Below, piece by piece: positions 6,541 through 14,899 of a stretch of 15,612 nucleotides of DNA (the first letter of the stretch is position 1; every line of letters starts with the position of its first letter). This stretch comes from JBFXEO01 sp050180015 (GTDB lineage Bacteria > Bacteroidota > Bacteroidia > Bacteroidales > Tenuifilaceae). Made by a program: the position numbers and the translations under genes. Under the pieces are notes generated by a model. The model did no database searches. It was not told the origin of the DNA and was given only the letters and a program-made list of their open reading frames with translations. The stretch lies in contig JBFXEO010000049.1 in assembly GCA_050180015.1 (NCBI GenBank), positions 1 to 15,612 of the forward strand. Reading direction: 5' to 3'.

Positions 6541-8910
6541 CTAATGTTGTTTTTCAATTTCATCATCGTTCTCAAAACCTGTAGCCAGCTCAAGTGCCGG
6601 TTCTTCTTCGGGTTCCAGCTTCTCTGCCCTGTCAAATGTCAATAAAATTGATGGAAGAATAAATAGGTTGGCAAGTACGGCAAAAAATAGCGTTATGGCA
6701 ACCAGCATCCCTAACGACTGCGTTCCGCCAAACTTTGATGCTGTAAATATTCCAAATCCGAAAAACAGAACGATGGATGTATAAATCATGCTAATCCCGG
6801 TTTCCCGAATCGCATAGATTACTGATTCCTTTGTGTTGTAATTGGTTCTCCGTAATTCCTGCCGGTATTTCGACAGAAAATGTATGGAGTTATCCACCGC
6901 TATTCCGAATGCAATGCTAAAAACAATAACGGTACTTGGCTTAAGGTTTATTCCTAAAAATCCCATGGTAGCCGCAGTAAGTATTAAGGGGATAGAATTG
7001 ACGAAAACTACAAAAATCACCATTTTTGCCTTACGGAATAACCATGCAATGGTAAACGAAATTATAACTATTGCCAGCAATAAGCTTGTTGTCAGGCTGT
7101 GTATTAAGTATTCTGTTCCTTTGGTGTGGATAACACAGGTTCCTATCAGTATAACCTTTGAGGATTGCTCGTGAAAAACAGAATCTATGTCATTTTGAAT
7201 GTTGCCCAACAGTTTCTTCATCTTGATTGAACCAACGTCAGCAACATTATACGCAATGCGTACATTCTGACCCGTAGAATCGACAAGTTTAGTATAAAAA
7301 TCGCTTGTTCCTATATTCTTGGGTAAATAAGACAAAATAAAGGCTCTCTCAAATGTGCCGGGCAGCTTATAGTACGATTCATTGCCGTTAAAATATGCCT
7401 GACGGGCAAATTTTGCCACCTCTGCAATAGAGAGTGGTTTCGACAATTCCTTGTACTTCTTTAATTTCTCCTGTAATACGTCTATTTTGGTAAATGTTGC
7501 AGCGTTTAAATATCCATTGGGTTTTCCGGTGTTATATATAATCTCCAGGGGCATTACTCCTCCAAAATTATGCTCAAAAAACTTTAAGTCTTTTTGCACG
7601 GGATGGTTCTTGGGCACATCGTCAACCATGTATCCATTGGCCCGAATAAGTGAAATTCCAACAAATCCAGCAATTATAAAAAACATACCTGAAATAAAAA
7701 CGGCTTTTCTTTTATAAAGTACAGCATGGACAATTCTGGATATTACGTTTTTAAAACCAGGGTTCGATAAATGTTTGAGATGGCGTTCCCTGGGATTTGG
7801 CAAAAAACTGAAAATTACAGGGATCACTATTAGCGAGATCAGGAAGATGCCCATCACGTTAATTGATGCAATTATACCGAACTCGCGTAAAATTCTTGTT
7901 TTGGTGAATATAAAAGTAGCAAAACCGGCGGCGGTTGTTAAATTCGTCAGAAAAGTTGCGCTTCCAATCCTAATTATAACACGGTATAATGCTTTCATCC
8001 GATTGCCATGATGGTAAAATTCGTGATGAAACTTATTGATCAAATAAATACAGTTTGGTACGCCTATAATTATGAGCAGCGGAGGCACAACTCCCGTTAG
8101 TAAGGATAAGTTAAAGCCAAACAGCGTAAGTGAACCCAAAGACCAAATAACGGAAATACCAACAACCAACATTGATATTGCCACTATTTTAAACGAGCGG
8201 AATAAAATTAACAGGATTATTGTTGTTACAAGCAATGCCAGACCAACAAAAAAGAACATTTCGTACTTAATCATTTCGCTTACGGTAACCCGAATGTAGG
8301 GTAAGCCAGAATACCGTAGCGTTTTACCCGTATTTTTCTCATAAATCTTACACTCCTCAACAACTGTTTTGACAAGCAAGACCCTGTCCTTTTTGGTTAT
8401 CTTATCCTTGTTTAATGTTATAAGCATTAAATAGGTGTTCGTTTCCGGATTATACAGCAATCCTTTATAAAAAACTTGTTCTTTAAAAACCCGCGATGAG
8501 CTATCGATTCCCGACAGGGGTTCGCCATCCGGGAAAATTTTTTTAGCGGTAAACTTTTGTACTGTTGTGTTTTTAACAAGGTTAACGGCATCGACAGCCG
8601 ATAAAATTTGTTCTACACCGTCCACCCGTAGTATTCTCCGCTCTAAATCAACCCAGGCAACAACGTTTGAATCCGAAAAAAAGGCGCTGTCCTGTATTCC
8701 TACGATCATGGTGTTCTCCCCTTTACCAAAAAGACGTGCAATTCTTTCATTAAGTAAAAACGTGCTGTCATTTTTGGGAAGTATTGGTGATGGTTTATAA
8801 GAAAACTTTACAAACTGCGCCTCCCAGGCCATAAATACAGTAATCCCAAGTACCACAGCAAGTAAAAAAAATCTGGCCCTTAAAATTATTTTAGCAACTT
8901 TATGAAACAT
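6541..8910 (-). CDS. RND superfamily exporter, MMPL/HpnN-like
   Basis: A 789-residue inner-membrane protein with the duplicated RND layout: TM1 about 12-28, a large periplasmic loop to 216, TM2-TM6 about 217-370, TM7 about 402-422, a second loop to 602, and TM8-TM12 about 603-757, then an acidic cytoplasmic tail. TM10 carries FGIAVDNSIHFLSKYRQE with Asp673, the usual proton-relay position; the matching TM4 block GVPNCIYLINKFHHE lacks the acidic residue. The protein resembles the MMPL/patched-like RND branch that moves lipids and hydrophobic molecules, not the AcrB drug-efflux branch with TolC partners. The ATG at 8910 is preferred; the frame runs back to a TTG at 8970, but the ATG has AGGA upstream and places TM1 at the normal distance. 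Substrate unknown; co-transcription with a prenyl synthase hints at a polyprenyl lipid. Confidence 0.9.
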   Translation of the reverse strand: MFHKVAKIILRARFFLLAVVLGITVFMAWEAQFVKFSYKPSPILPKNDSTFLLNERIARLFGKGENTMIVGIQDSAFFSDSNVVAWVDLERRILRVDGVEQILSAVDAVNLVKNTTVQKFTAKKIFPDGEPLSGIDSSSRVFKEQVFYKGLLYNPETNTYLMLITLNKDKITKKDRVLLVKTVVEECKIYEKNTGKTLRYSGLPYIRVTVSEMIKYEMFFFVGLALLVTTIILLILFRSFKIVAISMLVVGISVIWSLGSLTLFGFNLSLLTGVVPPLLIIIGVPNCIYLINKFHHEFYHHGNRMKALYRVIIRIGSATFLTNLTTAAGFATFIFTKTRILREFGIIASINVMGIFLISLIVIPVIFSFLPNPRERHLKHLSNPGFKNVISRIVHAVLYKRKAVFISGMFFIIAGFVGISLIRANGYMVDDVPKNHPVQKDLKFFEHNFGGVMPLEIIYNTGKPNGYLNAATFTKIDVLQEKLKKYKELSKPLSIAEVAKFARQAYFNGNESYYKLPGTFERAFILSYLPKNIGTSDFYTKLVDSTGQNVRIAYNVADVGSIKMKKLLGNIQNDIDSVFHEQSSKVILIGTCVIHTKGTEYLIHSLTTSLLLAIVIISFTIAWLFRKAKMVIFVVFVNSIPLILTAATMGFLGINLKPSTVIVFSIAFGIAVDNSIHFLSKYRQELRRTNYNTKESVIYAIRETGISMIYTSIVLFFGFGIFTASKFGGTQSLGMLVAITLFFAVLANLFILPSILLTFDRAEKLEPEEEPALELATGFENDDEIEKQH

Positions 8911-9003
8911 ATTCCTAATTTTTTCTTTTAGAAAACCAGCGAATATAGCCCTATTTTGATTGAAACACAATGTTATTTTTTCAACTTATGGTTAAATAAA
9001 CAT

Positions 9004-9032
9004 GCTATATATTTATATAACTAATATATAGC
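9004..9032. repeat. Inverted repeat, 9-nt arms
   Basis: Arms GCTATATAT (9004-9012) and ATATATAGC (9024-9032) pair perfectly around an 11-nt loop. No T-run follows on either strand that would make it a clear terminator. It lies about 95 nt upstream of the exporter start. Confidence 0.7.
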
Positions 9033-9113
9033 TTATTTAATTATTTTATATGTACTTTAATTATATTATATTATTTTATATTATTGTTTGAATGGATTTT
9101 ATAATTAATAACT

Positions 9114-9141
9114 TATAGTATCAAAGTATATATATACTATA
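9114..9141. repeat. Nested palindromes between divergent genes
   Basis: Arms TATAGTAT (9114-9121) and ATACTATA (9134-9141) form an 8-bp inverted repeat. Overlapping it is a perfect 14-nt palindrome AGTATATATATACT at 9125-9138. This could be a dimeric regulator site or simple AT-repeat drift. Confidence 0.65.
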
Positions 9142-9144
9142 TTT

Positions 9145-9282
9145 ATGGCAATCATAGCAGCACTTTTTCGAAAAATTATTTTCACCCTAGCGGCTCTACC
9201 TCACGATAGAAATCTATTATTATTTTTATTTCAATTCGATAAATTTAACTTTGTCATGCTAATTTCAGAACAACGACTTTAA
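9145..9282 (+). CDS. Possible small ORF of 45 residues
   Basis: ATG 9145 to TAA 9280-9282, ending 4 nt before the Na/Pi cotransporter start. The product begins MAIIAALFRKIIFTLAALPH and is hydrophobic with a later FLFQFDKFNFVM stretch; no family is recognised. Its first half is richer in G and C than the surrounding spacer. The predicted Na/Pi promoter lies inside it, so that transcript would not include its start. It may well be chance. Confidence 0.15.
   Translation: MAIIAALFRKIIFTLAALPHDRNLLLFLFQFDKFNFVMLISEQRL
9223..9253 (+). promoter_or_regulatory. Bacteroidota-type promoter for the Na/Pi cotransporter gene
   Basis: TAACTTTG at 9246-9253 is an exact TAnnTTTG match. A TTTT at 9223-9226, three of four matches to TTTG, lies 19 nt upstream. 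The leader to the ATG at 9287 would be about 28 nt. Confidence 0.6.
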
Positions 9283-9286
9283 GTAT

Positions 9287-11014
9287 ATGAATTACGGTTT
9301 ACTCGATTTTTTAAATCTACTTGGCTCCTTAGGACTATTCCTTTATGGAATGAAATTGATGAGCGAATCTCTTCAAAAGGTTGCTGGCGATAAAATGCGA
9401 ACATTCCTTTCATCGATGACATCCAATCGATTTATGGGCATTATCACCGGCTTGCTGGTTACGCTTATCATTCAATCTTCCTCGGCAACAACGGTAATGG
9501 TTGTAAGCTTTGTTAATGCAGGGCTCCTTACTTTGGCTCAATCAATTGGTGTAATTATGGGAGCCAACATCGGAACAACCTTTACCGCCTGGTTAATTTC
9601 GTTGCTTGGCTTTAAATTCAGCATAGTATTAATGGCCGTCCCTTTAGTTGGACTGGGTTTCCCTCTACTTTTCTCGAAAAAAACAAACCTAAAATCCTGG
9701 GGTGAATTTATTGTGGGATTTTCCTTACTTTTTATCGGCCTAGATTTTTTGAAAAATTCCGTTCCTAGAATCGATCAAACGCCGGAATTATTTTCATTTC
9801 TATCCAAATATGCAAATTTGGGGTTTGCTTCGGTACTAATTTTCCTGCTTTTTGGAACGTTCATCACAATTATTATTCAATCGTCAAGCGCCACAATGGC
9901 GCTAACGCTTGTAATGTGTAGCCAGGGTTGGCTGTCATTTGAATTAGCGGCAGCTATGGTTTTGGGCGAAAATATTGGTACAACTATTACCGCTAACCTT
10001 GCCGCCATAATTGGAAATGTTTCGGCCAAACGGGCCGCAAGAGCCCATTTCATTTTTAATATCCTAGGTGTTATTTGGATGCTTTTCGCCTTTTTCCCGT
10101 TTACAAGAGCTATCGCTCAAATAATGTTTCATTATACGGGTGCATCGCCTGTGAACAATGTCAATAGTATCCCTATTGCATTAAGCCTTTTTCATACGAG
10201 TTTCAACCTTATTAATACCTCGGTATTGGTTTGGTTTACTCCGGTAATTATTAAAATTGTAACTAAACTTGTTCCTTCGAATAAGGAAGATGATGAAGAG
10301 TTTAGGTTGGTTTATATCAATATTGGTTTACTCTCTACTGCGGAACTATCTCTTGTGCAGGCCACTAAAGAAATTGAAATTTACGCCAAAAGAACTAACA
10401 AAATGTTCGGATTTGTGAAGCAACTTTTCAACGAAACCAACGAAAAGGAGTTTAATGGCCTATTCAACAGAATTGAAAAATACGAAGGGATTAGCGATAG
10501 GGTTGAGCTGGAAATTGCCACCTATCTTAACAAAATATCCAGCTATGATTTGAGCACAGAAAGCTCAAGAAAATTACAGGCTATGTTTAGAATTATCAGC
10601 GAAATTGAATCTATCGCAGATAGCAACTACTCATTAGCCCGAACCATGAGAATAAAACGAGATTCTAAAATCTGGTTTAGCCAGGAAGTCCGAGATAACA
10701 TGAATAAAATGTTTGCTCTTCTTGATGAAGCACTAGGTTTAATGATTAGCAATATCAACATTAGCGAAAAAAATATGCGTATCAACCTGGGCCCTGTTTA
10801 CGAGATAGAAGAAAAGATAGACAATTTTACGGAAATGTTGAAGGAGGATCATATTAAAAATGTTGAAGCAAATAAGTATAAGTATCAAACCGGAGTTGTT
10901 TATAGCGATTTATTCAACGATTCCGAAAAAATGGGGGACTATATAATAAATATATCCGAGGCTCTGGTGAAAATTGAGAAGCCGTACATGATAAAAAAAG
11001 GACACGATACTTAA
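9287..11014 (+). CDS. Na/Pi cotransporter family protein with PhoU-like domain
   Basis: A 575-residue inner-membrane transporter of the NptA/type II sodium-phosphate family fused to a PhoU-like domain. The inverted-repeat core is evident: QSSSAT at 63-68 and 198-203, and GANIGTT at 92-98 with GENIGTT at 227-233, which form the phosphate- and sodium-binding site in the family. About eight hydrophobic segments run from 8 to 325. A hydrophilic helical C-terminal half (about 340-560) has the heptad-like helices of PhoU, including EIESIADSNYSLARTM (434-449) and EKMGDYIINISEAL near the end. The role inferred is sodium-driven phosphate uptake with self-contained regulation. No pst or phoB genes are in the window. 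The gene is probably monocistronic and ends 30 nt from the convergent atpG. Confidence 0.94.
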   Translation: MNYGLLDFLNLLGSLGLFLYGMKLMSESLQKVAGDKMRTFLSSMTSNRFMGIITGLLVTLIIQSSSATTVMVVSFVNAGLLTLAQSIGVIMGANIGTTFTAWLISLLGFKFSIVLMAVPLVGLGFPLLFSKKTNLKSWGEFIVGFSLLFIGLDFLKNSVPRIDQTPELFSFLSKYANLGFASVLIFLLFGTFITIIIQSSSATMALTLVMCSQGWLSFELAAAMVLGENIGTTITANLAAIIGNVSAKRAARAHFIFNILGVIWMLFAFFPFTRAIAQIMFHYTGASPVNNVNSIPIALSLFHTSFNLINTSVLVWFTPVIIKIVTKLVPSNKEDDEEFRLVYINIGLLSTAELSLVQATKEIEIYAKRTNKMFGFVKQLFNETNEKEFNGLFNRIEKYEGISDRVELEIATYLNKISSYDLSTESSRKLQAMFRIISEIESIADSNYSLARTMRIKRDSKIWFSQEVRDNMNKMFALLDEALGLMISNINISEKNMRINLGPVYEIEEKIDNFTEMLKEDHIKNVEANKYKYQTGVVYSDLFNDSEKMGDYIINISEALVKIEKPYMIKKGHDT

Positions 11015-11037
11015 AGGAAAAGGCGGAATTTCCGCCT
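11012..11037 (-). terminator. Rho-independent terminator of the atp operon
   Basis: A hairpin with arms AGGCGGA (11021-11027) and TCCGCCT (11031-11037) around a 3-nt loop follows the atpG stop. On the minus strand it runs into TTTTCCTTTAA, a T-rich tail that overlaps the Na/Pi gene stop. On the plus strand it is followed by CTCCTTATT, a weaker tail, so it may also slow transcription of the Na/Pi gene. Confidence 0.75.
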
Positions 11038-11044
11038 CTCCTTA

Positions 11045-11929
11045 TTATTCCTTCAGGGCATTTGCCCCCGAAACGATTTCCAGAATTTCGCTTGTTATAG
11101 CAGCCTGTCGGACCTTGTTATACTCCAGCACTAAATCGTTCAGTAATCCCGTAGCATTTTCCGTTGCCTGATGCATAGATGTCATTCTTGCCCCATGCTC
11201 TGCAGCCGAACTTTCCAGTATTGCAAAATGAATGCTGTTCAGTAAATAATACGGTAACAATCTTTCCAGTAACGCTAGCGGGTCTGGTTCAATAATTGGC
11301 ATGTTTAAAACAGCACTGCTATTGTCCTGGCTATCCTTTTCTACAATGGGTAAAAGGGTCTCTACGGTCTGAAACTGAGTGGCCGCATTCTTAAACTTAT
11401 TGAAAACGAGTTCCACCCTGTCAACCCTTCCCGATATGTAAAGCGAAAAAACATCATCAAAAATTGTTTTTGTAGAATTGATATTAGGTCTGTCTATTGA
11501 AGCGTGGTCAAGTATTTTAACCTGATATTTTCCCCGCTTTAAAATGTCTGCACCTTTATTGCCGAGGCAATAAAATGTAATATTTGCATGGGGAACTTCC
11601 TCCCGGATGGAATTGTGTGCCTGAATTGCTGCCTTTGCTATATTGGCATTGAATGCGCCGCACATGCTATTGTTTGAAGAAATAACAAGGATTACAACAT
11701 TCTTAATTTCCTTCCTCCAACCAATGTACTTAATAGAGCTTATATCTTGGGTTGATGAGGATAGTCCTTCTACCAGCTGAAAAATTTTTTCATTAAATGG
11801 CCTAAACTTGACAAGGTTATTCTGCGCCTTCTTGAATTTTGCAGCAGAAACCATTTTCATTGCGCTAGTGATCTTCTTGGTGGAAGAAACGGAAGAAATC
11901 CTTGTTCGTATTTCTTTAAGGTTTGGCAT
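11045..11929 (-). CDS. atpG: ATP synthase F1 gamma subunit
   Basis: A 294-residue central-stalk subunit that rotates inside the alpha3beta3 ring and couples c-ring rotation to catalysis. The conserved N-terminal coiled-coil segment LKEIRTRISSVSSTKKITSA leads into MKMVSAAKFKKAQ; the C-terminal helix ends EILEIVSGANALKE, with ARMTSMHQATENA shortly before it, all family hallmarks. Length is normal (E. coli 287). The ATG lies 1 nt after the atpA stop, which implies coupled translation. It is the last gene of the operon here, followed by a terminator hairpin; atpD and atpC do not follow. Confidence 0.98.
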   Translation of the reverse strand: MPNLKEIRTRISSVSSTKKITSAMKMVSAAKFKKAQNNLVKFRPFNEKIFQLVEGLSSSTQDISSIKYIGWRKEIKNVVILVISSNNSMCGAFNANIAKAAIQAHNSIREEVPHANITFYCLGNKGADILKRGKYQVKILDHASIDRPNINSTKTIFDDVFSLYISGRVDRVELVFNKFKNAATQFQTVETLLPIVEKDSQDNSSAVLNMPIIEPDPLALLERLLPYYLLNSIHFAILESSAAEHGARMTSMHQATENATGLLNDLVLEYNKVRQAAITSEILEIVSGANALKE

Positions 11930-11930
11930 A

Positions 11931-13508
11931 TCACATATAATTCTTTGATACCTCCTGAGCCAACAAAGTCAGAGATTCTGCAATTGCATCGCTAAATTCA
12001 CCCGATGCTATTTTAGCCAATTCTTCCTTCAACTTTATTTGACATCGACTCAGAAAGTCCTTTTCAAAATCGAGAATTTTGTTGACGGGAACGGATTTTA
12101 ACAGGCCCTTCGTTCCACAAAAAATTATGGCAACCTGCAACTCAACGGGTAAGGGTTGGTATTGGCCCTGCTTCAGTATTTCAACGTTTTTAGACCCCTT
12201 ATCGAGAACCGCTATTGTGGCAGCATCGAGATCGGCTCCAAATTTTGAGAACGCCTCCAGCTCCCGGTATTGAGCCTGATCAAGTTTTAATGTTCCGGCA
12301 ACCCTACGCATCGATTTAATTTGTGCCTTACCGCCAACCCTAGAAACGGATATTCCCACATTAATGGCCGGTCTTATTCCGCCGTTGAAAAGGTTGGATT
12401 CAAGGAATATCTGGCCATCGGTTATAGAAATAACATTGGTTGGAATATATGCAGACACATCGCCCGCCTGCGTTTCAATGATGGGAAGTGCCGTCAGTGA
12501 TCCGCCTCCTTTTACGCGCGATTTAAGCGATTCCGGCAAATCGTTCATTCTTGCAGCAATATCGTCTGCTGCAATTATCTTAGCGGCACGCTCCAACAAC
12601 CTTGAATGCAGATAGAACACATCTCCGGGGTAGGCTTCCCGTCCGGGTGGTCTCCTAAGGAGTAGTGATATTTCACGGTATGAGACGGCCTGTTTGGATA
12701 AATCATCGTAAACAACCAATGCGTGCCTTCCCGTATCGCGAAAATATTCACCAATAGTTGCCCCCGTAAATGGTGCGTAATACTGCATGGCTGCCGGATC
12801 AGAGGCCGTTGCAACAACTATTGTTGTATAGTCCATTGCGCCGTGTTCCTCCAGCGTGCGGGCTATGCTGGCAACTGTTGATCCCTTTTGGCCAATGGCA
12901 ACATAAATACAGTAAACGGGGTCGCCTTTTAAGAAATAATTCCGTTGATTTATTATGGTGTCAACGGCAATTGCCGTTTTCCCGGTTTGCCTATCGCCAA
13001 TGATTAACTCGCGCTGGCCGCGACCAATGGGGATCATCGAATCTATTGCTTTTATTCCCGTTTGCAGCGGTTCGCTAACAGGTTGACGATAAATTACGCC
13101 TGGCGCTTTACGTTCGAGGGACAAATTATAAACCTTTCCAGGGATTGGTCCTTTGCCATCGATTGGTTCACCCAGAGTATTAATAACCCGCCCCAGCATA
13201 CCGTCACCCACGCTAACTGAAACAATTTCTCCCAAACTTTTTACCCTATCCCCCTCTTTTATTTTCTGAGTATCTCCCAGTAAAACAGCCCCAACATTAT
13301 CTTCTTCGAGGTTAAGGACAATTCCCTTAACCCCAGAATCAAACTCAACCAGTTCATTCGATTTCACGTTGTTTAAACCATAAATACGAGCAATTCCATC
13401 GCTAACCTGAAGAACAAACCCAACTTCTTCAAATTTCGATTTCTGATTTAGGTTGGCTAACTCGTTTTTTATCAGTTCCGAAATTTCCGATGGTTTAATT
13501 TCTGCCAT
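11931..13508 (-). CDS. atpA: ATP synthase F1 alpha subunit
   Basis: A 525-residue non-catalytic nucleotide-binding subunit of the F1 hexamer. The Walker A motif GDRQTGKT is at 171-178, the Walker B region ALVVYDDL at 263-270, and the arginine finger is Arg390 in [10 protein letters not shown]. The N-terminal segment (1-25) that contacts the delta subunit and the beta-barrel domain (about 26-95) are intact. A segment [19 protein letters not shown] (312-330), before [17 protein letters not shown], differs from the E. coli sequence and matches Bacteroidota homologues as far as I recall. The stop is TGA, overlapping nothing and 1 nt from the atpG start. Start ATG is 19 nt after atpH. Confidence 0.99.
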   Translation of the reverse strand: MAEIKPSEISELIKNELANLNQKSKFEEVGFVLQVSDGIARIYGLNNVKSNELVEFDSGVKGIVLNLEEDNVGAVLLGDTQKIKEGDRVKSLGEIVSVSVGDGMLGRVINTLGEPIDGKGPIPGKVYNLSLERKAPGVIYRQPVSEPLQTGIKAIDSMIPIGRGQRELIIGDRQTGKTAIAVDTIINQRNYFLKGDPVYCIYVAIGQKGSTVASIARTLEEHGAMDYTTIVVATASDPAAMQYYAPFTGATIGEYFRDTGRHALVVYDDLSKQAVSYREISLLLRRPPGREAYPGDVFYLHSRLLERAAKIIAADDIAARMNDLPESLKSRVKGGGSLTALPIIETQAGDVSAYIPTNVISITDGQIFLESNLFNGGIRPAINVGISVSRVGGKAQIKSMRRVAGTLKLDQAQYRELEAFSKFGADLDAATIAVLDKGSKNVEILKQGQYQPLPVELQVAIIFCGTKGLLKSVPVNKILDFEKDFLSRCQIKLKEELAKIASGEFSDAIAESLTLLAQEVSKNYM

Positions 13509-13527
13509 GCTAAAATAGATTTTCTAA

Positions 13528-14073
13528 TTATAATAAGGTTAGCCCCAGCGACTTTTTGAATTGCAAAAGTTGTCCGCTAACACTAAAATTCAATATTTTT
13601 CCTTCAACAATTACAATGAAGCCGGCTATTAATTCGGGTTTAACCGTTACTGAAAGTTCTGTCTTCTTGTTAAACTTACTGCTAATTAACCGTTCAATAC
13701 CCTGTAATTCTTCATTACCAAGATTTTCCGCAGATTCTACCTGAGCCTCAACTATACTATTCTGCTTACGGTATAGGTCCCGAAAGAGGAATAAAGAGTT
13801 AAGCAAATATTCGAATCTACCCCGCTTAACCATCATGTTCAAAAAATTCAAGGTACTGGGGTGAATTGAGTTCGACAAAACATTCCTTAATACCACCTCT
13901 TTTTGACCAAAAGGCACCGATGGATTTTCCATCAGTTCAACCAACGGTACGGATTCTTTTAAAGTATGAATTAGCGTCAATGTATCTGCATATAACCTAT
14001 CAGAAATTTCATTTTGGTTGCCAAATTTTAGAAAACCTTTGGCATATCGTATGGCAACTCTTCCGCTATTCAT
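13528..14073 (-). CDS. atpH: ATP synthase F1 delta subunit
   Basis: A 181-residue subunit that links the top of F1 to the peripheral stalk (OSCP equivalent). It begins MNSGRVAIRYAKGFLKF, the typical delta start with the RYAKG motif, followed by a six-helix N-terminal domain to about 105, with LNFLNMMVKRGRFEYL near 93-108. The C-terminal part contains VTVKPELIAGFIVIVEGKIL and ends SVSGQLLQFKKSLGLTLL, as in homologues. Length is normal. It starts 33 nt after atpF, the widest gap in the operon, and ends 19 nt before atpA. Sequence divergence is normal for delta, the least conserved F1 subunit. Confidence 0.96.
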   Translation of the reverse strand: MNSGRVAIRYAKGFLKFGNQNEISDRLYADTLTLIHTLKESVPLVELMENPSVPFGQKEVVLRNVLSNSIHPSTLNFLNMMVKRGRFEYLLNSLFLFRDLYRKQNSIVEAQVESAENLGNEELQGIERLISSKFNKKTELSVTVKPELIAGFIVIVEGKILNFSVSGQLLQFKKSLGLTLL

Positions 14074-14106
14074 GGTAAATATTGAATTTCATAAAGAAAA
14101 TTATGC

Positions 14107-14601
14107 CTAATTTTTAGACATTTCTTTCAACAGCTCATTAATGTACTCGCGTTGTTTTTCTTTCTCCGAAAATTGTTTTCGGAGAATTTTTTCAGAAAGT
14201 TCAATAGCAAGAGAGGTAACTGTCACATAAAGTTCTTTCTTGGCCAACTCTTTTTCCTGTTTTATGGCATCGCGAGCCTTTTCCAGCATTTTTTGTGATT
14301 CAAGCCTTGCCTCTTCCTTTGCCTCCTCAATCAATTTCTCTCTAAATATTTTGGCTTCCTGAAAATCCTTTTCTCTCTCAATACGAGCTTTTTCAGCTAA
14401 TTCAAGGCTGTATTCCTGTATTTTTGCCAACTCTGCCCTTGCTTCCTCGGCCTGCCTCAAAGCTTTTGATATGGAATCCTCCCTATTCTTTAACCCTTGT
14501 AAAATAGGTTTCCACGCAAACTTTTTCAAAACAAATAAAATTATTGAAAAAGAAAGAAGCATCCAAAAAAGCAAACCGTAATCAGGTGTAACCAAGCCCA
14601 T
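14107..14601 (-). CDS. atpF: ATP synthase F0 b subunit
   Basis: A 164-residue peripheral-stalk subunit. One N-terminal membrane helix (about 8-26, YGLLFWMLLSFSIILFVL) leads into KKFAWKPILQGLKNREDSIS, the conserved neck, and then a long charged helix to the end, rich in Ala, Glu, Lys and Arg, that dimerises as a right-handed coiled coil and reaches up to delta. Length is close to the E. coli protein (156). The single b gene means a b2 homodimer rather than b/b' pairs. Start ATG at 14601 is 13 nt after atpE. Confidence 0.97.
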   Translation of the reverse strand: MGLVTPDYGLLFWMLLSFSIILFVLKKFAWKPILQGLKNREDSISKALRQAEEARAELAKIQEYSLELAEKARIEREKDFQEAKIFREKLIEEAKEEARLESQKMLEKARDAIKQEKELAKKELYVTVTSLAIELSEKILRKQFSEKEKQREYINELLKEMSKN

Positions 14602-14614
14602 GGCAATAATCTTA

Positions 14615-14890
<276 letters not shown>

Positions 14891-14899
14891 TTAAACTTA

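Larger units (their letters stand above)
8911..9286. other. AT-rich divergent intergenic region
   Basis: A 376-nt gap between the divergent exporter and Na/Pi cotransporter genes. Bases 9000-9145 are almost pure A and T, with runs such as repeated TTATATTA at 9060-9085 and three palindromic elements, while 9147-9215 is clearly richer in G and C. It holds the plus-strand promoter of the Na/Pi gene (9223-9253). On the minus strand the best promoter-like match for the exporter is TAACATTG (plus 8968-8975), seven of eight. A 45-codon frame runs from 9145 to 9282. No RNA gene is recognised. Confidence 0.7.

Noticed and set aside
6842..8800. Several 75-110-codon plus-strand frames opposite the exporter gene
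   Set aside because: Antisense shadows of a long coding region; translations are not protein-like.
8911..8970. TTG at 8970 as the exporter start, adding 20 residues
   Set aside because: The extension is not like the N-terminus of such exporters; the ATG at 8910 has AGGA upstream and puts TM1 at the normal place.
9004..9032. The 9-nt inverted repeat as a Rho-independent terminator
   Set aside because: The stem is nearly all A-T and no T-run follows; both neighbouring genes point away from it.
12364..13003. Plus- and minus-strand frames of 77-83 codons overlapping atpA
   Set aside because: They are shadows of a strongly conserved gene, with no promoter, start context or recognisable protein.
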